Positions 1 through 6,874 of a stretch of DNA of 7,988 nucleotides are shown one piece after another. A model generated the notes under the pieces. The model ran no database searches, was not told where the DNA came from, and worked only from the letters and a program-made list of their open reading frames with translations. Positions within the stretch are counted from its first letter, which is position 1, and every line of letters begins with the position of its first letter. Both the position numbers and the translations under genes were made by a program. The DNA lies in contig CAMYNE010000070.1 of NCBI GenBank assembly GCA_947259675.1, positions 1 to 7,988 on the forward strand, in the 5' to 3' direction. Source of the stretch: an uncultured Pirellulaceae bacterium. Lineage in GTDB: Bacteria; Planctomycetota; Planctomycetia; Pirellulales; Pirellulaceae.

Positions 1-124
1 CCCAGGAAGCCTGTTTGCCAGGTTGAGCGATGTCAATGACTGTCACTTTCGCACCGCGAGTGGCCGCTTCGTAAGCTGTGGAAAGGCCGATCACTCCGGC
101 TCCGACAATAACGAGATCGGTCAT
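1..124 (-). CDS. FAD-dependent oxidoreductase, glycine oxidase/D-amino-acid oxidase-like (N-terminal fragment)
   Basis: Only the first 41 codons lie in the window; the rest runs off the left edge. The translation begins MTDLVIVGAGVIGLSTAYEA. It shows the dinucleotide-binding Rossmann motif GxGxxG at residues 8-13 and an acidic residue (Asp31) ending the second strand, where the FAD or NAD ribose normally binds. Residues 39-41 are Ala-Ser-Trp, placed as in ThiO/DAO-family enzymes, where the 'xASW' stretch follows the second strand. Such enzymes oxidise glycine or other small amines to imines using FAD and O2; ThiO does this for thiazole synthesis, but the substrate cannot be told from this fragment. 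The ATG start is supported by a strong ribosome site GGAGGG (130-135), 5 bases upstream. Its first four bases overlap the stop of the preceding glycosyltransferase gene as ATGA, so the two are probably co-transcribed and translationally coupled. Confidence 0.8.
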   Translation of the reverse strand, partial: MTDLVIVGAGVIGLSTAYEAATRGAKVTVIDIAQPGKQASW

Positions 125-822
125 CGACGCCCTCCGCCCGTAATGTTTTCGATTGCCTCAAGTAAGTCCTGATCTCTTGCTGCAAAATTCTCTGGCTTTG
201 TAATGAGCTGATCCGTCAGTTCAATCAGGTCTTCAAAGTGATCGATGTCGGTCATTGGTGGAAGAAACGCGTAATCGAGTTGATGTTGCTCCATTCGATC
301 AATCGTTTGTTGCAACACTCGGTCCGTGCTCCAGTCGACATTCTCGAAAATCGGATAGCATTTTTCAGACATTCCAACGAGATAGTATCCGCCGTCGGTG
401 CTAGGGCCCAGAACGACCGACTGATGCAGCAGCAGATCAAATGCGTCGCTAATAAACTTGATCGGCAAATGAGGCGTGTCTGAACCGATCAAGACCACGC
501 ACGATCGGTCACCCGGATCAGAAAATTCCCGGTTTTTCTGATGAGCCCATACAAAAAACTTCTCCATTCGCTCCCCCAGATCTCCATCGCTTTGCGGCGT
601 CAGTTTCCAGGAGAGCTCAATCGAATCCTCGAATTGAGCTTGTTTGTCAACCGGGCTGTACCCGACGGTACGGAGGTCGCCTACGTCGTCCAGCCCTGTA
701 AGTAGATGTCGCAAAAACAAAAAGTAAATCTGGCTGGCATGTAAGGGACCTGTCTTTTTTGCGAGTCTGGTTTTGACTCTGCCTGGCTCCCAAAATTTCG
801 CGAATAATCCAAGATGATTCAA
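121..822 (-). CDS. TIGR04282/DUF2064-family glycosyltransferase (GT-A fold nucleotidyl/glycosyl transferase)
   Basis: The 233-residue protein has the full pattern of the TIGR04282 (COG3222, DUF2064) family. An N-terminal nucleotide-binding strand is followed by the basic loop EPGRVKTRL (12-20). Then come QSDGDLGERM (77-86), the metal-binding motif GSDTPHL (113-119, equivalent to DxD), LGPSTDGGYYLVG (138-150), WST (164-166) and a late DID (192-194). No signal peptide or membrane segment is seen, so it is likely cytosolic. The family is related to GT-A glycosyltransferases and to CofC-like nucleotidyltransferases. Some members have been linked to arsenosugar synthesis, but no partner gene for that is visible, so the substrate is unknown. 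The start is TTG, chosen because AGGAAGG (830-836) lies 7 bases upstream, the protein then begins like family members (LGLFAKFWEPG), and no in-frame ATG, GTG or other TTG occurs before the upstream stop near 943-945. Its C-terminal Gly-Gly-Gly-Arg-Arg is encoded by the bases that form the ribosome site of the next gene. Confidence 0.87.
   Translation of the reverse strand: MNHLGLFAKFWEPGRVKTRLAKKTGPLHASQIYFLFLRHLLTGLDDVGDLRTVGYSPVDKQAQFEDSIELSWKLTPQSDGDLGERMEKFFVWAHQKNREFSDPGDRSCVVLIGSDTPHLPIKFISDAFDLLLHQSVVLGPSTDGGYYLVGMSEKCYPIFENVDWSTDRVLQQTIDRMEQHQLDYAFLPPMTDIDHFEDLIELTDQLITKPENFAARDQDLLEAIENITGGGRR
130..135 (-). promoter_or_regulatory. Ribosome binding site of the FAD oxidoreductase gene, inside the glycosyltransferase 3' end
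   Basis: On the minus strand GGAGGG lies 5 bases before the ATG at 124. It is embedded in the last codons of the upstream glycosyltransferase (Gly-Gly-Gly-Arg-Arg-stop). Together with the ATGA overlap this indicates translational coupling. Confidence 0.75.
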
Positions 823-829
823 AAACGGG

Positions 830-836
830 CCTTCCT
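830..836 (-). promoter_or_regulatory. Ribosome binding site deciding a TTG start (glycosyltransferase)
   Basis: AGGAAGG on the minus strand lies 7 bases upstream of the TTG at 822, near-ideal spacing. It decides the start, since the reading frame stays open for about 120 further bases upstream without any ATG, GTG or TTG codon. Confidence 0.75.
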
Positions 837-933
837 GCTCAAAAAGAAAAATCTGTAGAGTCGTTGCAACCTGAGTTTTGCCTACCCGCGATCGGTCACA
901 TGCCGTCGATTGGTGGTTCCCCAGGGAAACTGT

Positions 934-942
934 TGCTATGAT
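934..942 (+). promoter_or_regulatory. Possible extended -10 promoter element for the kinase gene
   Basis: TGCTATGAT matches the sigma-70 extended -10 consensus TGnTATAAT at all but one defined position. No good -35 hexamer lies at 16-18 bp upstream, which extended -10 promoters can tolerate. If used, the start point would be near 949 and the leader about 170 nt long. This is a single weak-consensus match in a 295-bp region and could be chance. Confidence 0.3.
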
Positions 943-1103
943 TCAGACAACGCTCAATCTAAAATAAGGTTATCAACAACCACAGCGACGGCTAGCCGAA
1001 ATGTGAAGTTGTGAACCTAGCCAAACAAGTCGTCGTCCAGATTTTGGTGTACTCCGGATTCCCAAACGAATCATAGCCGAAAACGGCGACCGGGAATCAG
1101 TCG

Positions 1104-1109
1104 AAGAGG
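1104..1109 (+). promoter_or_regulatory. Ribosome binding site of the Ser/Thr kinase gene
   Basis: AAGAGG lies 8 bases upstream of the ATG at 1118, which supports that start for the kinase. Confidence 0.6.
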
Positions 1110-1117
1110 CTTAATAA

Positions 1118-2470
1118 ATGGCGGAACCAAGCGCCAAAAGTTTTTTGAACATCTTGGAACGCAGCGGAATCGTTGCGGAAGATCGCTTAAAAAATGCGCT
1201 TCAGGAATTATCTCGAAAGTCAAATGGCAAATCGGTCAGGGTCGACGATCTTACAGCGCATCTGATCCGTTCAGGCTTACTGACGCAATGGCATTGCGAC
1301 AAACTCCTTGCCGGAAAATACAAGGGATTTTTTCTTGGCAAGTACAAACTGCTTGGTCACCTCGGGACCGGTGGAATGAGCAGTGTCTACCTGGCGGAAC
1401 ACAAACTGTCCGGTCAAAAACGCGCAATTAAGGTACTTCCTCGAAAGAGAGTAAGCGACAAGAGTTACCTTGACCGTTTTTACCGCGAAGGCAAAGCGGC
1501 TGCGAGTTTGAACCATCCGAACATTGTCCGAATCTACGATATTTGCAACGAGGCTGATACTCACTACATGGTGATGGAATGGGTCGACGGAATTGACCTT
1601 TACGAACTGGTCAAAAAAGACGGTCCGTTGTCGTTTGAAAAGGGAATCGACTATGTGATGCAGGCCGCCGAAGGGCTCCGTCACGCTCATCAAAAAAACC
1701 TCGTCCATCGTGACATCAAACCTGCCAACTTGCTGCTCGCCCGGGACGGAGTCGTAAAAATACTTGACCTCGGTTTGGCGCTGATGCGGGAAGAGACGGA
1801 ATCGTTGACCGTGCTGTACAACGAAAAGGTCATGGGAACGGCTGATTATCTCGCCCCAGAGCAAGCCGTGAATAGCCACGAAGTCGATCATCGAGCCGAC
1901 ATCTACAGTCTTGGATGCACGCTATATTTCTTGTTGACGGGCCATCCTCCGTTTCCGGAAGGAACTTTGGCACAACGAATTGCGATGCATCAAACCAGGG
2001 ATCCCGCGCCCATCACAGACAGTCGCCCCGATTGTCCCGAACCGCTGGTCAAAGTCTGCGAGCTGATGATGAAGAAAGACGTCAATGAACGTCCGCAAAG
2101 CAGCTTTGAACTTACGAGTCTTTTGCAGTCGTTCCGCGAGTCGGGAGAACTTCCCGCCGAACCACCACTGACTGGTCTGGAGATCAAAACCCAAAAGAAC
2201 AAGGCCAAAACTGCTGGTTCTACATCTTCCAAAAAACTCAAGGATGCTGGCGTCGCAAAGACCCCACGAAATGCAACACAATCGCCATTTGCGATTACAA
2301 CCTCAAAATCGGGAAAACCATTGATTTCGCCTTCCGGATCAAAAAAACCGCTCCCGAGGCCACGCTCGAATCAACCGCCAATCCCAGGATGGGCGCTGGC
2401 GCTCTTCATCGTTTTCATGTTTATCGCTTTGCTCCTGGTACTCATGATCGCGATTAATTTCAGCACTTAG
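1118..2470 (+). CDS. Membrane tail-anchored Ser/Thr protein kinase (Hanks-type, planctomycete type)
   Basis: The 450-residue protein has a complete Hanks-type kinase domain at about residues 75-340. It includes the glycine loop GHLGTGGMSSV (80-90), the ATP-binding lysine K105 in AIKV, and a partner glutamate, probably E124. The catalytic loop is HRDIKPAN (197-204, catalytic D199), the metal-binding motif is DLG rather than DFG (D217), and APE is at 246-248. D261 of DIYSLG and R325 are also in place. All catalytic residues are present, so it should be active, as an RD-type kinase. Residues 1-74 form a small helical extension ending in GFFLGKYKLL, a type common before planctomycete kinase domains. 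A Lys/Ser/Pro-rich linker (about 350-423) leads to one hydrophobic segment (about 424-446) and only four more residues. The kinase is therefore predicted to face the cytoplasm, anchored by its C-terminus, with no extracellular sensor. Its substrates are unknown; the downstream secreted haem protein is a neighbour, not a demonstrated partner. Confidence 0.95.
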   Translation: MAEPSAKSFLNILERSGIVAEDRLKNALQELSRKSNGKSVRVDDLTAHLIRSGLLTQWHCDKLLAGKYKGFFLGKYKLLGHLGTGGMSSVYLAEHKLSGQKRAIKVLPRKRVSDKSYLDRFYREGKAAASLNHPNIVRIYDICNEADTHYMVMEWVDGIDLYELVKKDGPLSFEKGIDYVMQAAEGLRHAHQKNLVHRDIKPANLLLARDGVVKILDLGLALMREETESLTVLYNEKVMGTADYLAPEQAVNSHEVDHRADIYSLGCTLYFLLTGHPPFPEGTLAQRIAMHQTRDPAPITDSRPDCPEPLVKVCELMMKKDVNERPQSSFELTSLLQSFRESGELPAEPPLTGLEIKTQKNKAKTAGSTSSKKLKDAGVAKTPRNATQSPFAITTSKSGKPLISPSGSKKPLPRPRSNQPPIPGWALALFIVFMFIALLLVLMIAINFST

Positions 2471-2544
2471 AAAGCAGAACTTCGCAAACTCGGAGTGGTT
2501 GTGAGCTTTTAAAGTCGTAGAACAATCCCGGTGCCGTTCGCGCA

Positions 2545-2586
2545 AACCCTCGGAATTTTTCAGGGTTACGGAACACGGGTCCGTTT
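2545..2586 (+). terminator. Possible weak terminator: two adjacent hairpins after the kinase gene
   Basis: AACCCT (2545-2550) pairs perfectly with AGGGTT (2562-2567) across an 11-base loop. ACGGA (2568-2572) then pairs with TCCGT (2580-2584) and is followed by two further T residues. The T tract is very short, so this is a weak candidate for ending kinase transcription. Read-through into the next gene is possible. Confidence 0.25.
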
Positions 2587-2611
2587 ACGACGATCGGATT
2601 GCAATAATCTC

Positions 2612-2657
2612 ACACCTCGGAGTGGCGATTGGCGGGCCGCCACTTACAATGAGGTGT
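2612..2657 (+). promoter_or_regulatory. Two-tier inverted repeat just upstream of the cytochrome gene
   Basis: ACACCTC (2612-2618) pairs with GAGGTGT (2651-2657), and inside it AGTGGCG (2621-2627) pairs with CGCCACT (2638-2644). That gives 14 perfect base pairs interrupted by one asymmetric internal loop (2 bases against 6), with a 10-base loop. The internal loop contains TACAAT (2645-2650), one change from the -10 consensus TATAAT, but without a recognisable -35. It could act as an operator around a promoter or as an mRNA leader hairpin ending 25 bases before the start codon. No T tract follows, which argues against a terminator. The pairing is visible; the function is inference. Confidence 0.45.
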
Positions 2658-2668
2658 AAGGAAACTTT

Positions 2669-2672
2669 GAGG
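2669..2672 (+). promoter_or_regulatory. Ribosome binding site of the dihaem protein gene
   Basis: GAGG lies 10 bases before the ATG at 2683. Its distance to the alternative TTG at 2677 is only 4 bases, so it favours ATG as the start. Confidence 0.45.
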
Positions 2673-2682
2673 CTTATTGACA

Positions 2683-4557
2683 ATGAGATCATCGCATCGA
2701 AATCTGACGCATCTTGTTTTCGCAGTTCTACTCGTTTCGTTGACAACGATCTGCCTGTTGCAGGTTGTGGCCTCAGCAGATGAACCGACGAACAAAGAAA
2801 AAAGTCAAGTCCGCAGGATCAACGCGTTGATTCTCAAAGCGGGCCGGTTGTTCAAAGCCGAGAATTTCGAGGCTTCACTGGAGTCCATTTCTGATGCTCA
2901 GGAGCGACTGGAAAAACTCGCCAATGGTGCGGATCAGGAACTGATTGAATTACTGAAGCCCGAATATGAACGACTTGTAAACGCCCATAAACTGTTGACC
3001 GCTGAAGGTCAAAAGCCGCCAGAATTGAAACCTCTACCGGCTCCGGTTTCGGACGACCAAAAAATGGTCAGCTTCAAGGAAGACGTAGCCCCGTTTTTGG
3101 TGGCTCGGTGTGGTCGATGTCATGTCAATCGCACTTCCGGGAATTTTAGTGCGGCCAGTTACAACGCGCTTGGCCAAAGCACGATGGTGGCTGTCGGCAT
3201 GCCCGATGATAGTCGGATGATTCAAATGATTGTAAATGAAGAGATGCCACCGGGCGGAAGCATCGAAGAAACCGATTTGCAAATGCTCAAAAACTGGATT
3301 TCGCAAGGCGCTAAATTCGACGGCGATGATCCAACACAGAATCTGAGACAACTCGTTCCTGCCCCAAACAGAAATCGCGCCCCCGTGAATATTGCCACTC
3401 CAACTGGAAAAGAGACGGTTTCGTTTGGCCTTCACGTGGCCCCGATTTTGATTCAAAACTGCGCCCAATGTCACATTGACAGCAACAACCCGCGAGGCAA
3501 CTTGAACATGGGAACGTTTGCCCGATTTATACGCGGTGGCGACTCAGGAAGCCCATTTTCGGCTGGTAGCAGCATGGACAGCCTGATCATGCAAAGGCTC
3601 ACTGCGGCGAACGGATCCAACGTGATGCCTCCTTCCGGTAAACTTGACGATCAAACGATCGACATAGTCCGCCGTTGGATCGACGAAGGGGCTGCCTTTG
3701 ACGGTCGTGAACCAGGACTCGACACGCGAACTGTCGCAACGATACGAAAAGCAGATTCTCAAAGCCACGATGAACTTAAAGTCGATCGTTTAGCTAAAGC
3801 CGAGGCCAATTGGAATTTGGCAATGCCCGACATCGCACCCGACTCATTCCAATCGGAAAATTTTTATGTTTTTGGAACGAACGGCGTCGACGAACTCGAA
3901 GCCGTGAGCGAAATTGCAGAAAAGCTGATTCCAAAAATTCGTTCCAGCCTCAAGCTGCAAGATAACGGCGTCTTCTTGAAAGGCAATTCATCCATTTTTG
4001 TGTTTCAACGCCAATATGACTTTAGCGAGTTCGGCACCATGATCGTTCGACATCCGTTACCAAAAGAAATGAACGGTTACTGGGGCTACTCCACGATTGA
4101 CGCATTCTCTTCACTACTGATCAAGCGTGGCAAGCAGCCTGAGGACGTTCAGGTTTCGTTGGCTCAGCAACTTGCCGCGATTAAAATTGCCTCTCTTTCG
4201 CCGGATGTTCCACGTTGGTTTGCTGATGGCGTCGGTTTCTGGGTCGCTGCCAGAACGTTTCCAAGGGACGATACAGTAAAAGGCTGGGATAGCCAGGCCG
4301 CGGTCGTGATCGCCGAAATGCAGCAGCCCGATGATTTCCTTGACGGAAAACTTGCCGAACATCAGGCGGCTTTGGTTGCGTACGTATTTGTGAAACAGCT
4401 GCGCTCGGATTCCGGTCGATTCACCAAGTTGCTAAAGCTGCTTCGACAAGAGACGCCGTTTGATCAGGCGTTCGATCTCGCCTACGGAGCCACGCCAAAA
4501 GCGATGTTCGGTTCGAATGAAAACCGAAACAGAAATGGTCGCCGAAGGAATCGATAG
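2683..4557 (+). CDS. Exported dihaem PSCyt1-like protein with C-terminal degenerate gluzincin-peptidase-like domain
   Basis: With the ATG at 2683 the protein has 624 residues; a TTG two codons earlier is possible but badly spaced from the ribosome site. Residues 1-32 form a Sec signal peptide (basic start, hydrophobic core, Ala-Ser-Ala before DEP). A helical region follows (about 35-115). Two similar cytochrome modules come next: VSFKEDVAP leading to CGRCH (143-147) with MPP at 188-190, and VSFGLHVAP leading to CAQCH (260-264) with MPP at 315-317. Each thus has a CxxCH haem site and a candidate distal methionine, resembling the PSCyt1 domain (PF07635). Residues about 390-610 resemble DUF1570/peptidase-MA gluzincins in layout: ENFYVFG, IFVFQ, GYWGY, a helix ending PRWFADG, then QAALVAYVFVKQL. 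The expected HExxH is replaced by QQLAA (495-499) and the later glutamate by Asp515, so zinc catalysis looks lost. The tail is Asn/Arg-rich. A periplasmic, redox-linked binding role is inferred; no partner is known. Confidence 0.85.
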   Translation: MRSSHRNLTHLVFAVLLVSLTTICLLQVVASADEPTNKEKSQVRRINALILKAGRLFKAENFEASLESISDAQERLEKLANGADQELIELLKPEYERLVNAHKLLTAEGQKPPELKPLPAPVSDDQKMVSFKEDVAPFLVARCGRCHVNRTSGNFSAASYNALGQSTMVAVGMPDDSRMIQMIVNEEMPPGGSIEETDLQMLKNWISQGAKFDGDDPTQNLRQLVPAPNRNRAPVNIATPTGKETVSFGLHVAPILIQNCAQCHIDSNNPRGNLNMGTFARFIRGGDSGSPFSAGSSMDSLIMQRLTAANGSNVMPPSGKLDDQTIDIVRRWIDEGAAFDGREPGLDTRTVATIRKADSQSHDELKVDRLAKAEANWNLAMPDIAPDSFQSENFYVFGTNGVDELEAVSEIAEKLIPKIRSSLKLQDNGVFLKGNSSIFVFQRQYDFSEFGTMIVRHPLPKEMNGYWGYSTIDAFSSLLIKRGKQPEDVQVSLAQQLAAIKIASLSPDVPRWFADGVGFWVAARTFPRDDTVKGWDSQAAVVIAEMQQPDDFLDGKLAEHQAALVAYVFVKQLRSDSGRFTKLLKLLRQETPFDQAFDLAYGATPKAMFGSNENRNRNGRRRNR

Positions 4558-4579
4558 GCGACGTGGGGTAGCACCTGCC

Positions 4580-6874
4580 TCACTTGTGCTTGCGCGGTTT
4601 CCTACCTTTTCCGCTGGGCCCGCTGGCTCGTATTTGTTCCCAAGGTAGTTCGTTTGATGCGTTTGAATGTTGCTTTTCATTCTTGGCAGCGCGAACAGGT
4701 TTGCGAGACTTGGAAGTCTTAATCGTTTTGGCCCGTTGGACGCTCACGAGGGCAAACTCCAACAATCTTTGGTCTGGATCAACCAACGAAATCTTAATTC
4801 GCAGATGGTCGCCCAGGCGAAACTCGTTACCCGCGCGGAATCCCGTCAAAGTCTTTGAAGTCCGATCAAACTGGTAACGATCATGGGGCAGATTTGAAAC
4901 AGGTAAAAACCCCTCGGCTGGCAATTCGATCCCTTGAGCAAACAAGCCAATCGGTTCGACCCCTGTGACGACCGTTTCCATTTCCGTTCCGATTTTGTCA
5001 ACCAGAAAATTCAACAATTTCAGTTTTTTCAATTCGCGTTCGGCCAGCTCCGCTCGACGTTCCAAATCGCTACAGTGTATTCCCAGCTTGGTCAAACGGT
5101 CAAAGTCGCTGGAGGGTCGCCTCCCATCGATCAAGTCGCCAATCGCCCGGTGAATCACCAGGTCCGGATAACGGCGAATTGGCGATGTAAAATGGCAGTA
5201 AGCGTCGCTGGCCAACGCGTAATGCCCGATTTCGCGCGGACTATAAACGGCTTTCTGCATCGCCCGCAGAATCGAGAAGTGGATGGCGTGGCGTTCAGGC
5301 ATATCCTCGGCCTCGGCCACGACTCGCTTGATTTCAAAACGACTTTGCAGATTATTGCAGTGGATCCCAAGTTGATTGACGAATTTGGTGAGATCCTTCA
5401 GTTTCGCTTCGGAAGGTGCTTCATGAATTCGCCGTATTAAATACAACTTCTGATCAGCCATCGCCTGAGCGACGGCTTCATTTGCCGCCAACATGAACTC
5501 TTCAATTACCTGGTGGCTCTCCGTATTATCCACCGTATGGGCACCGGAAACCCGACCATCTTCGTCCAGATCGATCTTGATTTCCGGTAAATTCAAGTCG
5601 ATGCTTCCCCGGTCCATTCGGCGTTTACGCAACTTCATGGCGAGCGTGTGCATTTCGCGGACGAGTTTAAAAACAGGCAGTGACAGCCGTTCTCTCCAGG
5701 GTTTATCGTCCTCCAGATATTCGTCGATTTCCATATAGTTGAATCGTTGAGCACTTTTGATCGCGCCGCGATGCAGATCCGTCGAAACGGGAATGCCGTC
5801 TTCCGTAAACTCAATCACAGCCGACATCGTGTATCGAATTCGATCCGGTTGCAGCGAAGCGAGATTATTTGAAATCAACTCCGGCAACATCGGGATGACT
5901 TTGTCGGGCAGATAAACACTAGTACCACGTCGATACGCTTCGTCATCCAAATCAGATTTAATAGGCACGAAGTGTGAGACGTCCGCGATGTGAACGCCAA
6001 GTTGCCAATGACCATTTTCGATCCTCTTGAGTGAGATCGCATCGTCAAAATCACGAGCGGTTTTGGGATCGATCGTTACCACAGTTTCTTTGGTAAAGTC
6101 TGTACGACCGTCTGCGATAACTTCGTCGAAGTGTTCCGCTTGCTCCCGCGCTTCATCCAGCACCGACTCGGGGAATTCCTCAGGCAAATCGAATTCGCGG
6201 ATGATCATGAGCGTGTCTACTCCCGGGGCACCGCGTTCCCCAAGAATTTCGACAATCACGCCCTCGCCGTCTTCTGTCGCCGAAGGGAAATTCGCCATCT
6301 CGATGACGACCTTGTCACCGACACGGCAGTTCTTGGCACCCGCATCACCGACCAGGATTCCCGATTCAAAAATGCCGTTGTCAACGACCACAATTCCGTA
6401 ACTCCCGCGTTCCCGATAGGTTCCCACAAACCGGTTGGTCCGACGTTCCAGCACATCGATCACGCGGCCACTAATACGAACTTCGGACCCTTTCCGTGTC
6501 CGGGAGATCCGGATGCGAACGATATCCAGATTGGAGGCGTCAGCCGTTTTTGTTTTTGGAATATAAATGTCATCGCTGCGATCGGTGACGGTTGAACCTT
6601 CGGGAGTTACAAATCCATATCCTGCCGAGTTACGTCGAAAGATCCCGATCGCTTCATCGCGAGCGGCCTTTTTTGAGACCTTCATCACGAGGTGTTTTGG
6701 CCCCCAAGCCACGCGGCCTTCTCTCACGAGTCGTTTAAGGGCTTTCTTTAGAGTACGTTCGCCATCATCGTCCAATCGCAGTTGTTTGGCGATGACGCGA
6801 GGTTTGATGGGATGATAGTCATTCGAATTGACGAGCTCGAGAACCCGCCGCTGCATGTCTTTAAAATCAATCAT
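4580..6874 (-). CDS. rnr: Ribonuclease R (RNB-family 3'-5' exoribonuclease)
   Basis: The 764-residue protein has the full RNase R order. A winged-helix domain spans about 6-65, followed by cold-shock/OB domains at about 74-135 (AGYGFVTPEG, DDIYIP) and 147-215. The RNB catalytic domain (about 255-585) and an S1 domain (about 630-710) follow, then a Lys/Arg-rich tail (713-764). In the RNB domain, TIDPKTARDFDDAIS (267-281) carries the magnesium-binding aspartates D269, D275, D277 and D278. YLPDKVIPMLPE (321-332) and HFTSPIRRYPDL (561-572) are also intact. The winged helix and basic tail distinguish it from RNase II. The length is close to typical RNase R (about 780-815). It degrades structured RNA processively and takes part in rRNA quality control and mRNA turnover. 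The ATG at 6874 lacks a clear Shine-Dalgarno sequence; an in-frame ATG at 6856 (residue 7) is the alternative. It converges on the haem-protein gene with 22 bp between stop codons. Confidence 0.96.
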   Translation of the reverse strand: MIDFKDMQRRVLELVNSNDYHPIKPRVIAKQLRLDDDGERTLKKALKRLVREGRVAWGPKHLVMKVSKKAARDEAIGIFRRNSAGYGFVTPEGSTVTDRSDDIYIPKTKTADASNLDIVRIRISRTRKGSEVRISGRVIDVLERRTNRFVGTYRERGSYGIVVVDNGIFESGILVGDAGAKNCRVGDKVVIEMANFPSATEDGEGVIVEILGERGAPGVDTLMIIREFDLPEEFPESVLDEAREQAEHFDEVIADGRTDFTKETVVTIDPKTARDFDDAISLKRIENGHWQLGVHIADVSHFVPIKSDLDDEAYRRGTSVYLPDKVIPMLPELISNNLASLQPDRIRYTMSAVIEFTEDGIPVSTDLHRGAIKSAQRFNYMEIDEYLEDDKPWRERLSLPVFKLVREMHTLAMKLRKRRMDRGSIDLNLPEIKIDLDEDGRVSGAHTVDNTESHQVIEEFMLAANEAVAQAMADQKLYLIRRIHEAPSEAKLKDLTKFVNQLGIHCNNLQSRFEIKRVVAEAEDMPERHAIHFSILRAMQKAVYSPREIGHYALASDAYCHFTSPIRRYPDLVIHRAIGDLIDGRRPSSDFDRLTKLGIHCSDLERRAELAERELKKLKLLNFLVDKIGTEMETVVTGVEPIGLFAQGIELPAEGFLPVSNLPHDRYQFDRTSKTLTGFRAGNEFRLGDHLRIKISLVDPDQRLLEFALVSVQRAKTIKTSKSRKPVRAAKNEKQHSNASNELPWEQIRASGPSGKGRKPRKHK

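Larger units (their letters stand above)
823..1117. other. Divergent intergenic region between glycosyltransferase and kinase genes
   Basis: These 295 bp separate two divergently transcribed genes and should hold promoters for both. I see no convincing small gene. Visible items are a possible plus-strand extended -10 (934-942), the minus-strand ribosome site at 830-836, a small GCCG-AAAA-CGGC hairpin at 1076-1087 in the kinase leader, and the kinase ribosome site at 1104-1109. No good minus-strand -35/-10 pair was found. Confidence 0.6.

Noticed and set aside
970..978. DnaA-box-like TTATCAACA
   Set aside because: It is a single near-match (one change from TTATCCACA) with no cluster, no AT-rich unwinding region and no dnaA or dnaN nearby, so an origin is not supported.
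1277..1891. 204-codon open frame on the minus strand inside the kinase gene
   Set aside because: It lies opposite a kinase with all catalytic motifs intact, and its translation shows no recognisable domain. It is a shadow of the real frame.
2677..2685. TTG at 2677 as the start of the dihaem protein
   Set aside because: GAGG at 2669-2672 is only 4 bases from the TTG but 10 from the ATG at 2683, and the signal peptide reads naturally from the ATG.
4567..4579. Small hairpin GGTAG-CAC-CTGCC between the convergent stop codons as a bidirectional terminator
   Set aside because: The stem is only 5 bp with one wobble pair, and there is no T tract on either side. The location is suggestive but the evidence is too weak.
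6131..6595. 154-codon open frame on the plus strand opposite rnr
   Set aside because: It is antisense to the conserved OB-fold and early RNB region of RNase R, with no recognisable motif.
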